Below, piece after piece: positions 12,461-22,223 of a stretch of 64,000 nucleotides of DNA. The notes under the pieces are model-generated. The model saw only the letters and a program-made list of their open reading frames with translations, had not been told where the DNA came from and ran no database searches. How positions within the stretch are numbered: the stretch's first letter is position 1; the number at the start of each line of letters is the position of its first letter. The position numbers and the translations under genes are program-made. This DNA is from Bryopsis sp. KO-2023 (lineage: Eukaryota > Chlorophyta > Ulvophyceae > Bryopsidales > Bryopsidaceae), in the NCBI GenBank assembly GCA_030272585.1, contig BSYQ01000006.1, positions 1,823,001 through 1,887,000 of the forward strand, read 5' to 3'.

Positions 12461-12547
12461 GATTATCACCCACAGAATCAATATTTCTTTCGAGTTTCTC
12501 CCTCCAAGCACTTTGAGAAAAGGGAATTTTTGCGGGTTTCAGCCATG

Positions 12548-12579
12548 TACCAGTGGTGTACTTAAGTACACCACTGGTA
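12548..12579. repeat. Perfect 32-bp palindrome
   Basis: Two 16-base arms (TACCAGTGGTGTACTT and its complement) meet without a spacer. The related B copy at 21.4 kb has only one arm followed directly by the GCATTTT sequence, so the second arm was gained here. Confidence 0.8.
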
Positions 12580-12689
12580 AATGCACTTGCATTTTCTAAT
12601 TTCTTAAAATCTTGTGGCTTGAGCAACTTTCCCTAATATTTAATTTGAAATTCCTTGCATTTTTTGTAGACGCGCTAATCGGAGAGGTT

Positions 12690-13500
12690 GAAGGGGAATG
12701 AAACAACACAAAACTGTCCCCTGTATTTCAACGGGGATCTGCTTTCTGGTTTTGTCACTTTTTTGTTTTCGCTTTCCTGGGGTCAAACCTTTGCGTCTCG
12801 ACTTTGGGCGTTCTGTTCAAAACGTCTCACGACGAAAGACAGCTCCTGAACCCCGTACTCCTCACCACCACAAAGCGCGCCGCCACCTGGCTTTGGGACG
12901 TTTTTCCAGCATCCTTTCATCGTAAAAAAAGAAGAGATAATCGATGAACCACAACGCAACCACCACCGTGGTGACCACCACCACCACCACCACCAAAAAT
13001 GATGTTGTCCAGCAGCCAGAGCAACAAAACGAGTGGTGGAACCCGACCCGCCGCTCCAAGTTTGTCCAGATGCTCTTCCAAGTGCGGGCGATCGGCACCG
13101 TTTGCTGTGCACACACACCTACCCCTCTCTCAAAAACATCCACTTCCCGAAATCTGTACCGCCACCAGTGTGGAAACAATGCTGTGTCCACACAACTTTT
13201 TCTTTGCGTCTTCTTATTCCTGCCTGGAACTTCTCTTTGTTGAAGATCCCAGGCCAGAGGTGCAAGCATCTATTCGCCCCATGCACCCTAGCGGTGTCAA
13301 TCAATGGTGTGGAACGAAACGGATAGCGAGACGATGACTCGAACGAGCGTGGATCTCGTTTTGGGAATGAGAAGATGTGGATCGTATATCTGGTGATTGA
13401 GAGTTAGGAGGGGAAGTTTTGATATTTTGTTGTCAGCTGAGGGTCGTACTGTCGAGTGGCATGGAGCTCTTCTTGGAGCCTCATAGTCTCAATTGCTGGA
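12690..13500 (-). repeat. Repeat family B, fragment B4
   Basis: The part from about 12870 to 13470 matches 10340-10790 of B3 in the same orientation, and the reverse complement of about 2215-2600 of B1. It is more diverged, with an expanded CAC/CCA microsatellite at 12961-12993. No gene. Confidence 0.6.
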
Positions 13501-13539
13501 ACTGTGCGCCGACCAGCCTCATGTCTGTAAAATATAGCA

Positions 13540-13700
13540 CGAAACTGGAGCAGGTTTGTGTGGGGACTGGACTGGACTGATGGCAACACGATTTCTCTGA
13601 AACCTTGCTACCAAAAATCCACAAACTCGATCGAGGCAAATCATTGAACAGGAATAGCATGCCCAGGTATGGATGTTGTGGACCTTACACAGAATCTCAA
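13540..13700 (-). repeat. Repeat family D, copy D2
   Basis: Reverse complement of 8907-9100 and directly abutting repeat A3. Confidence 0.55.
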
Positions 13701-13707
13701 CTGGGCC

Positions 13708-15311
13708 TACAGGAAACTTTAAAAATTGCTAAAGGTACGTTGCGCCGCCGAGTGCTATTGTAATCGATAGTCCTATCGAATTCGTTTCGATTGGATCAAC
13801 CTCAAAAAGCTTCACAACCGGTTGCTGCGCGATCAGCGACAAGATATCCAATCCTTTTCTATTCAAGGAAAGAATAGAGCTCTGCGCTTTAACTTGGATA
13901 GCTGGAATTCTTAGTGAGCGATCAGACGCGCGACGAAGTTGTCTGCACTTCAAGTGAAAGAGAGAAAAAGATAGCGGGTGTGTTCGCCAGTCCAGGAAGG
14001 CTGAGTGCCGAAACCGACTTGCTCATTTTTCTTTGTGATGCATGAACGCCCGCATTGTTTTTCCTCAAGAAAATGCGATTTTTCCACCAGTGGATGTGTT
14101 GAGCCTCCCTTCAACCCATGTCCACGTGGACATCCATGTGCACATGCTTTTTGCGGATATCAGAAAAGATAGCCAACATGCACTTGACAAGCAGTGTCGA
14201 TTTGAGAAAAAAACTGCATCCACTGGAACAAAGAAACGAAGATTTTTTCTTAAACCAAGACCATAATGTTTGGCCATCTAGCAAACAAATGATGCCTTCA
14301 GAAATTCAAGCATTTCCTTTGTGCACGGGATATATTTTATTTTATTCAATTTTATTTTTCCTTTCTTTGATGTCAGGTGCCTAAGGCGAACAACAAAATA
14401 GTGCAAATCATCCTGTGGATTATCAACTTCATCTTATTTGGGTGGGAAACCACCATCGCTGTGACGGCTATATCACAAAACCGGTCAAAATTTTGAGCAG
14501 AAAGGATCTGTCAATACCGTTCTGCTCGTTACTGACAGTCCTTGACCAACAAAGCAGCAACATAAAAATTGCACTCCAACTGAAACCTTTCAACGTGAAG
14601 CTGGACCGACAGCTAAGAAAAATAAAAGAAGAATGAAAGGAGCGCCGAAAACAAGAGAAAAAGAGTAGAGGAATTCCGAAAAGGAGTGGAGTTCATAGCT
14701 TGACAATAATAAGAATAATAACAAAAACTCTGCAAAAAAAATCACCATCGAGCGTTATCTATTCAGCGGAATAATCAAATCTTGTCTTGATAATCGTTTT
14801 TTTTAACCAGTAGCTTGAAATATTAAACAAAAAGCGCATCGCCGTGGATGTATGTAGTATGGCTTGAGTTTTTCCAAGCAACCATCAAAACACCCCACAT
14901 ATTGGTCCAAATCCAGCCTGCGAAAGGAATGAAAAATTGGAGCAGCTCGATCAGGATGTCAGCCCCCTTCCTCTCCCGTTTTTTCTCAACAGAAAGAGAT
15001 TGCATGAAATAACAAGTTTCCTAGTTTTGTGGAAGACCCAAGAACTGTGATAATTTGACTTCGTTATTTTAATCAAAAAAGAAGAAGAGGTTCATGAACA
15101 GACCTTCCCGTCTTGCTTAGAATTGTGAGGTCAGTGGAACCTGTGTCAGGAAATGGCGGCGTGGATGCTGATGTGGGTGCAGATCCATCATTCATGGAAA
15201 AGGAAAAAAAGGATTCTTTCTTTGCGGGGGGGGGGGGGGGTTGAAAAAATTTTCAAATCAAAACGTACGATAAATTGTTATGCCCTGGATTTATAATTGT
15301 TTTTTCTGTTT
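13708..15311 (+). repeat. Repeat family A, complete copy A3
   Basis: The only copy here that contains both the A1-like start (to 14041) and the A2-like remainder. It defines the family as about 1.6 kb. It contains a 16-base G run at about 15225-15240. ORFs are short and differ from those of A2, so the element looks non-coding. Confidence 0.7.
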
Positions 15312-16112
15312 TTTTTTATATAAATAAACAGCAGCCCGAAGTGTATTTGAGACGGTTAGGAAAGACTGACGACCATTCAACATTTTTTAATGCCAAACCA
15401 CAGTACAGACTGTCAATATTCAATCTTGTTTCTCATACAAACGAACAAACAAACAAACACAACGAAAAACGAAGTTGGATGGGTGTCCCTTTCAACAATT
15501 GTGCCATTTTGGAAGTCTGCTTTCCAATCTCTACACAACAGTATCCCAGTCCACTATCAAATGTACAGAAAACACCATAATGAATAACCAATAATTACAA
15601 TATGGCGGAAAGCTATAGCATCGAAAGAAATATATTTCTTTAGTATTCTTTAGGGTATACAAAGAAAACCCCTCAGCCAGCAAGGTTTATCCGTTTTTGT
15701 ACGAATACATATCCAGGGCAATCACAGAAACTGAATTTCATCAGAGAAATGTGACAAATATGATAAATTTATCATATTCATATTTATCATATTTAAATAT
15801 GATTCCCCTAGGAATACACAAATGCACATATGCGCTTGTTATAACATTCATTGATTGCTGTTGAAAATATACACAGATGCAAACAAACAAACAAACATCA
15901 TATACACAGATGCATTCTGACAGCCCGCATATACGGTTAACCGTTGTCATGTCTGAACTACATGCATGTAGTTCAGAGCATAATTCGATCTCCTTCACAA
16001 TGTGAATCCCTGTTTGTTTTTAGCTCAGAAGGAATTCAAATTCAATTACAATAGAGCAAAAAGAGGCCATCACCCCCCCTAATGCCAGAGTAATACAAAT
16101 TTAGTTCAGAAC
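15312..16112. other. Gene-free AT-rich interval with palindromes
   Basis: No gene was seen. It holds an AT-rich inverted cluster at about 15757-15802 (repeated TATGATAAATTTATCATA-like units) and a 26-bp perfect palindrome at 15952-15977. This is upstream of the secreted-protein gene. Confidence 0.5.
15952..15977. repeat. Perfect 26-bp palindrome
   Basis: Arms TCTGAACTACATG and its complement, without a spacer. There is no U-run after it, so it is not a terminator-like signal. Confidence 0.8.
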
Positions 16113-16331
16113 GATGGTGCTGGGTCTTTTTGTTTCCGACGTGTGATACGTGAAAGAGGAACTCGGGAGACGACAACAAACGGATACGTGTCTGGTCCGA
16201 GTGATGGTGTCGAGTCTTTTTGTTTCCGACGTGTGATAGAGGACGGATGGGAGTTGATGAAATACGAATACGTGTCTGGTCCGAATGATGGTGTCGGGTC
16301 TTTTTATTTCTGACGTGTGATAGAGGACTGC
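16113..16331 (+). repeat. Three tandem approximately 85-90-bp units upstream of the secreted-protein gene
   Basis: Units begin at 16113, 16203 and 16288. Each starts GATGGTG and contains a GTCTTTTTGTTTCCGACGTG-like core and a GTGTGATA element. They end about 75 bp before the ATG at 16404, so they lie in the likely promoter or 5' leader. Confidence 0.65.
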
Positions 16332-16403
16332 TGGAGCCGAAAAAATACAAATACGAACGCGGAGTTCAACAAACCAGCGGGGTGAAGACGCATTCGTTGC
16401 AAG

Positions 16404-17886
16404 ATGAAGACAGCACTGTTGCTCCTGTTCGCCGTCCTGGCCTGTCTGGCCAACTGTCAGTCTATCGACTCCACCGGTAGGTTCGCCCCTCTCTCCGATT
16501 TCTGTGTGGCATTAATGCAAAATATCATATACAGCTGGGAGCAGTCGTAATCGATAAGGTGCAAGCTGACGGGTCGGTCTAACGATATGTTTTCATTGTC
16601 CTAGAGGGGGAAGTCGTGGACACAGAGTCTTCAGGCTTCGGAAGGGCTCTCCTGGGAAGTGGAAGTCCGAGATGTCCACCCTATAAGTCATGGGTGAGGC
16701 GAATGCTGCGCAGCTCTAGTTTTTTTGAACAGCGATGAAAAGTGGTTTCGAGCTCTATCTCTCCAGTGTACTTTTTGATTTTTACCTGTTCGAGATATAA
16801 GAGGAGTTTGTTTTTGACCTGTGGGACATTTTCCCACGTCTCTGAACTTTCCTTAAAGGAGAATATACTATGCTGATTCACAACTTTGTTTGAGGGGTCG
16901 CTGTGTGTTTTCAGAGATGCCGCCGGGTACCAATATGCAGGAGAGTCAGTTGCTCGCCATCAAACGGCAAGTATGGACGTTGCGGAACCGCGAGGTGCTG
17001 TAAGGGAGAGGTTAGAAAGGTTTGCAACAATGGAGGATTGAGGGGACTGTTGGCCAAGAAGAAGCGCAACAAGAAGAAGAAGAACAAAAAAGACAAGAAG
17101 AAAAGCGGCGGCGGCGGTGGAGGCGGCGGTGGTGGTGGATCTACCTCCGGAGGTGGCGGAGGCGGCGGTGGTGGTGGTGGAGGCGGTGGTGGAGGAGGCG
17201 GTGGTGGAGGCGGCGGTGGAGGCGGCGGTGGAGGCGGCGGCGGTGGTGGTGGCGGTGGAGGCGGCGGTGGCGGCGGCGGTGGAGGTGGCGGAGGAGGAGG
17301 AGGTGGAGGAGGAGGTGGAGGAGGTGGAAACAACAACGGCGGTGGTGAGTAGATTTGTTGGAATTGAACGGACTTTGTGAGTTTCGTTTCCAACATATTC
17401 ACAACTGTTGTGCGTATGGGTGTTCGGCAAAAATAATGAGTGTCATCATTACTCACGGCTTAACTATGTGCGTCTGTGTCAATTATTTGTTGCTTTCTTT
17501 TGGTTGTGTGTTTCTGTGTTTGATTGAGCTGGCGGCATTTGTTAACAGGTGGATCCAATCCTTGCCGTTATGAGGGAAGCTGCAGCTCGTGCAAAGACTG
17601 CATTGTAAGTCAAATCTTCTCAAGACCTGTTGAATTTTTTGTTCTGCGAACTTATTTCTACCATGGGGCTGAATCCTTGTGGTGCACTTGATCCTGATCA
17701 GTATCTGGAATTTGGCGCAGCATAATTACAGTGTACAGTGTTTTACAATGTCAATTAATATTTCAGCTTTTAAGGAAATGTGCTTAGCATCTGGATGACT
17801 CTGGAATCTTTTGAGTATCGGTTGTTGCTCTTCTTTTGCAGTACAAGACACAGTGCGGTTGTGTTTCTTACGGGCAATCACCCTGA
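16404..17886 (+). CDS. Secreted Cys-rich protein with a 60-residue poly-glycine linker
   Basis: Five exons keep phase: 16404-16476, 16605-16693, 16915-17344, 17549-17604 and 17842-17886, giving 230 residues. Residues 1 to about 18 form a signal peptide (MKTALLLLFAVLACLANC). Residues 25-101 are basic with eight cysteines (CRRVPICRRVSC, RCGTARCC). A Lys/Asn-rich stretch (about 102-117) follows, then 11 Gly, Ser-Thr-Ser, 60 uninterrupted Gly (133-192) and three Asn. The C-terminal 35 residues add six cysteines (CRYEGSCSSCKDC, QCGC). The 14 cysteines allow two small disulfide modules joined by a flexible spacer. No family was recognised; a wall, mucilage or adhesive protein is an inference. The Gly codons are mixed GGC, GGT and GGA, which argues that the tract is not merely a fresh triplet expansion. 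All splice sites are GT-AG. Confidence 0.75.
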
Positions 17887-18836
17887 ACCAGGCAGATGGA
17901 CAGTACACAGCAACAATAAAAGGGATTTTGGTGACGTGGTGGCTTGTATTGTTGGGGTACCCGAAAATACAAGAGTCAAATAATCTTCCACTTGTATCTA
18001 TACATATATTTTTGCGCTTGCATTGATTTCATTATCATAGACATACATACGTTGGTGGATATTTGGCACTGGTCAACTTGCAATGGATTTACGGGAGGAG
18101 AGAAGCTGATGCTGCCTGGGTATTTATTCTCGCGATATGGAACTCAATTTTTTTCAAATTTTGTGGGGTTTCAATCTATATATTTTGGACACTGATCTCA
18201 TTGTCGTGACTTGGTCCATTTTTGGTTGTCTCAGCTTTTTTCACGTTCAGTCTGCAGTGAATTGAGCATGGGAACACACTCAATGTTTAGACAAGGGGAC
18301 ATTTATGTAAGCAACTCATTTGTGCTAAATGTTGGGTGAAAAACAATCTGGGGAGTTCTCTGCATCAATTAATCCTTATAAGACGTTGCATTCTGGAAGC
18401 GGTGCCTGTGTCAAAAAACAAACACTCATATACAACTACCGAAGGAATATACACGCAAGCAGCTCGAAATTGTGTTCAAGAAAAAAATGACACTTTTTTG
18501 GGGGGGTCTCCTAAGAGAAGCACAAAAATAGGAATAATGGCAGCAGTCTGTTGCCTGGCTGTATTTTTCCAATAACCCTCAAACTGTAGGTAGAATTAAC
18601 CCGCATGTCTTGACGTATGTCCCCAAAAGTGATCTGCTGAATAAAATTCACCGGAACTCCCAGAATCTCTGTCAACCATGAACATGAATAAATTCAATAA
18701 ATCAAATATTACAGCCCACATGGCTGTTGCCCATTCTTTTCTGCCAACAATAATTTCTCACCGCCACGAAACACCACTAGCAATGAAAGGGATTTGAATA
18801 CAGGTTTCTGTCTGCTTTTCTAAAACGAAAAACGAA
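17887..18836. other. Gene-free interval
   Basis: AT-rich sequence downstream of the secreted-protein gene. No convincing ORF, RNA or repeat was seen. Confidence 0.5.
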
Positions 18837-19160
18837 AGAAAAACAGGGGGTTCAATCAGAATGAAAGCCATTGGTACATCCCTGATCCAGATGTTTCACC
18901 AGTTTTTTTTTTTGCATTGTCAGACTCCAAAACCTGGAAAGAAAATCAGGGGGATCATTGGGGGGGGAGGGGGTTCATTGTGTTTTTTTCTTAACAGGAG
19001 AATTTATGGAAAAACATGTAAAAATCACAAAATCATAGGCTATGGATTGTGGAGGGCTGCTGAGCAAAAGGTTGCATCAGGTATGGCCCAAAAAAAGGTT
19101 TGTTTCAAAACCTTCCTTCTTTTCTTCTTTTTATTTTTAAAAGCTGGATTATCATCACTA
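18837..19160 (+). repeat. Repeat family C, copy C3
   Basis: Matches C1 from ACAGGGGGTT to the TATGGCCCAAAA motif and the reverse complement of C2. It contains a GGGGGGGGAGGGGG tract. No gene. Confidence 0.6.
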
Positions 19161-19428
19161 CCCCAACACTTTCACTCCGGGCTCCTTTCCCTGACATTAT
19201 TTATCGATCAAATCATTGTCAGGTAGAGGAGTGTGTACGATGATTTCAGCGGAGGGTGCCCTAGTTTGTGATTCTATGGGTTTTCATTGCAGTGTTAGTT
19301 AGGGGTGCTGATTTTGGAAGCGGGGGAAGCCAGAAAAGCATTGTGGGTAGTAAAACTCCAGCTACAGGGTACGGTCAGGACCAAGATGCATGGTCAGAAT
19401 AATTATTCTTACGTAAGAATATTGTGTA

Positions 19429-19574
19429 TGTTGAGTAATTGATCGATTTGGTTGAAATCGTGTGGCGTTTCGCGTGTGGCGTTTCGCATGCTTGACAGAA
19501 ACTGGGGAAAGCATATAACGAAACTTTGTGGAACTTTGGACAACTCTTCGTGTAAAAGCGTTTAGTTCACAACA
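19429..19574 (+). repeat. Left LTR of the miniature retroelement
   Basis: 146 bp with TGTTG...CAACA ends. It contains a tandem GTGTGGCGTTTCGC duplication at about 19460-19487. Confidence 0.85.
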
Positions 19575-20438
19575 TGGTTTCGGAGCCGAAGTTCTGATTC
19601 TGGGGTATCGTCCCTGTGACGAGCGTGAGCACTCTGTCGAAAACAATCCCAGGAGCGAGTCCAAGTCGAGCCTTTGCGCTTGAAGTTCGACCTCACCCCC
19701 GACGTTTCCTATTTCTGGAAGGACGTCCACAGTGGCGCTTTCACACTTTTCCTCGCCAGAGAGCGAGTGACAGGAACGTACCGCAACGCTTGGTGGGCGT
19801 TGCGAGCGAGGAGATCGGTGCGCTATGCGAGTGTTACGTCGTTTGCTTTTGAACGGTACTTGATGGGACGTATGGGAGTCCCTCGTTCAATTTGACGAGA
19901 CGAGAGTCGCTCGGCTGAGGACGGAAGGAGTAAGACCTGGAGTAACAATGGACGTGAGCGCGCGCGCGTCACATCGGCAGTTTCCTACCACTGAAACGAC
20001 ACCTGACACCAAGAGTCGACCAGATATCACAGTCCCCGCCAGAGAAGAGCTTGGGACGTCAAGAGTGATGCGACTGGGCGGGTGGGCGTTGGGAGTTTGA
20101 AAACTGACCGACAGAGACGTTTTTTGACGACCTGGAATCGACGTGTCAACGTAGTCGTGGCCTGAGCGACGCAGGACAAAGAAGTCAGGTTTGGGGTCGA
20201 GAGTGGAGTGGAATTATGATGCGGTACAATGTGGGCTTATTTTTTCCATGCATGGATTTATGGGGTCTTTGTTTTTGGAATGGTCCATCATTGTGTTTTG
20301 CGACCTTTTTGGTTTTTCTGAAGTTATCACAAAGAGGAACTGTGAACCTTGGGAGTTTTTTTGAATTTCGGTTATTTTTTCTTTCGGGGTTTTTCGTTCT
20401 TTTTTTCGGAGCTCTACAGTTCCAGGTGGGTGGGCCCA

Positions 20439-20584
20439 TGTTGAGTAATTGATCGATTTGGTTGAAATCGTGTGGCGTTTCGCGTGTGGCGTTTCGCATG
20501 CTTGACAGAAACTGGGGAAAGCATATAACGAAACTTTGTGGAACTTTGGACAACTCTTCGTGTAAAAGCGATTAGTTCACAACA
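20439..20584 (+). repeat. Right LTR of the miniature retroelement
   Basis: 146-bp copy of the left LTR with one visible substitution (GCGATTAG for GCGTTTAG). It is followed by the target duplication GTGTA. Confidence 0.85.
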
Positions 20585-20649
20585 GTGTACAAGCCTCTCA
20601 ATGGGAGTCGCAAGTCGACGTTTTCGTGTTCAGATGCCACATCCCCAGA

Positions 20650-21700
20650 TGGGCAACACATTTCAGGGAAACGATTTCTGGAATTGAGGGCGGGTGGGCT
20701 GATCCCAACATAGTGTTAGCTGTATATCATTGTGCAACTTGTGCAAAATCGACAGCATCCCCTTCCACAGTGTTCCACTTGTGAACCAGACAAGTACACT
20801 TTCAGTTTGCTTTACTTTGAATGCAGTTTTGAGTGCACCAGTGGAAATGGAGTAGTAAGCAATACAATGCTGAACAGCCACTGCATCCCATTCCTATTTT
20901 TGCCACTTCCTCCCTTTTTGATCCTGTCAGCTTCAATTTCCTTCGTTTGATTAAAAAAAAAGCTCGTCGTTTCTGGGGTCCCTCAGATCAGAATCACCCA
21001 CAAAACGATTAATAAAAGATTTACTTGATATTCACTTCGAGTTGCTCCCTCCAAGTACTTTGAGAACAGGAAAGACGGCTGCGCCTGGTTTCATCCATGT
21101 AACCCCCCCCCCCGAATACAGTACCCCCCCCAAATAGAGTACCCCCCCCCCAATATAGTACCCCCCGCCGCCCCTGGAAGCAAACGCGGAATAGTGTACC
21201 CCCCAAAAAGTGACCCCTCCCCCCGGGCCTACCACCCCAAACCTGGTTTTTATGCAATGTTAAGAGTTTTTTAGTGATGGATGGAGCATTAGCTCCCTTC
21301 CTACCTCCCAAGTACCCCCTGGAGGATCCAACCCCCTCTCTAAAAATAGAACACCCCCAAATAGTGTACCCCCTTGAATTTTTTTTCCAAAGTTATAATT
21401 ATTGTACCCCGGGGTACTGTATTCGGGGGGGGGGGGGGGGTTACCAGTGATGTACTTGCATTTTTAAATTCTTTTTCAATCTTGTGGCTTGAGCAACTTT
21501 CCCTAATTCTAAAATAAAAAAAATTAATTTTTCCTTATGATTCTTTTTTGGATGCGCTGGTCGAGGAGGTTGAAGGGGAACAATATGTTCTTCAACACAA
21601 AACTGTCCCCTGTCGTTGCGATTTCAACGGGGATCTGCTTTCTGGTTTTGTCTCTTCAAGTAAAATCATAGTGAAGAAAATAGGGGTGTGCATCCAAGAA
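20650..21700 (-). repeat. Repeat family B, fragment B5, split by a miniature element
   Basis: The parts 20650-21101 and 21442-21700 are collinear with 12140-12553 and 12580-12770 of the B3/B4 region. The interruption is the poly-G-ended element at 21102-21441. Confidence 0.65.
21102..21441. mobile_element. Miniature inverted-repeat element with poly-C/poly-G ends, inserted at TA
   Basis: The inverted ends are ACCCC...GAATACAGTACCCC (from 21102) and GGGGTACTGTATTC...GGGGT (to 21441). TA flanks both sides (21100-21101 and 21442-21443). The related B copy near 12546 shows the empty site ATGTACCAGTG with a single TA, which supports insertion with TA duplication, as in Tc1/mariner-type elements. 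The interior has several degenerate AGTGTACCCCCC-like repeats and no ORF. The transposase source is unknown. Confidence 0.7.
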
Positions 21701-22223
21701 CTCTCAGCATCTGTGTGGTGATCTGCTGTGGGGTTGATGTTCAAATTTTCTGCTGTCCCCATATACGGTGAATATTTCGTGAAACAAAAGTTGGATTTCT
21801 GAAAGGCTGCAAAATGACATGCAGAGATCTCTGAGACTTGGTCCCAGATTCTCTGAACAAACTGAAGTTAAAATTTCTTCCACTGCACCACACAAAATTC
21901 CCTTGCATCCGATCCTTTTCTACAAACCATCTTCGTGGCTTCCTCCCTTCACCGACCCCATTCAGAAAAAAAGGAAAAGAAAACCCACCAAGCAATAGCT
22001 TCTGTAGCCAGCAAAGGGAAAACAGAAACGCACAGAAAATCCCAGGGGTGGAAAAAACCCCAAACCACACACATACGAGCACTTTTCTTACTTTTAGTCG
22101 ACCTCCTGCTTTATTTTCCTTAATCCTCTTCTTTTCCAATCCTATCGAGCCCTTCTTTTTGTTTTCTCTTTCGCGGGGTATGAGTATGTGTGAACGTCTT
22201 TCCTTTTTTTTCCCTCCTCCCTG

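Larger units (their letters stand above)
19429..20584 (+). mobile_element. Miniature LTR retroelement (TRIM-like), 1156 bp
   Basis: Two 146-bp direct repeats (19429-19574 and 20439-20584) differ at one visible base. Each begins TGTTG and ends CAACA, the canonical TG...CA ends of an LTR. The element is flanked by the 5-bp duplication GTGTA (19424-19428 and 20585-20589). The bases just inside the left LTR, TGGTTTCGGAGCC, resemble a primer-binding site (compare TGGTATCAGAGC for initiator tRNA-Met). A G-rich run, AGGTGGGTGGGCCCA, precedes the right LTR as a possible polypurine tract. The 864-bp interior has no gag, protease or polymerase ORF, so the element is non-autonomous. The strand is inferred from the PBS and purine tract. 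The near-identity of the LTRs implies a recent insertion. Confidence 0.85.

Noticed and set aside
1..15300. CRISPR array or phage-like region suggested by the repeats
   Set aside because: Repeats are kilobase-scale interspersed elements with no regular spacers; the gene content is eukaryotic.
16911..17456. Minus-strand 181-codon poly-proline ORF opposite the poly-Gly exon
   Set aside because: Pure antisense shadow of the Gly codons; the plus strand has a signal peptide and five in-phase exons.
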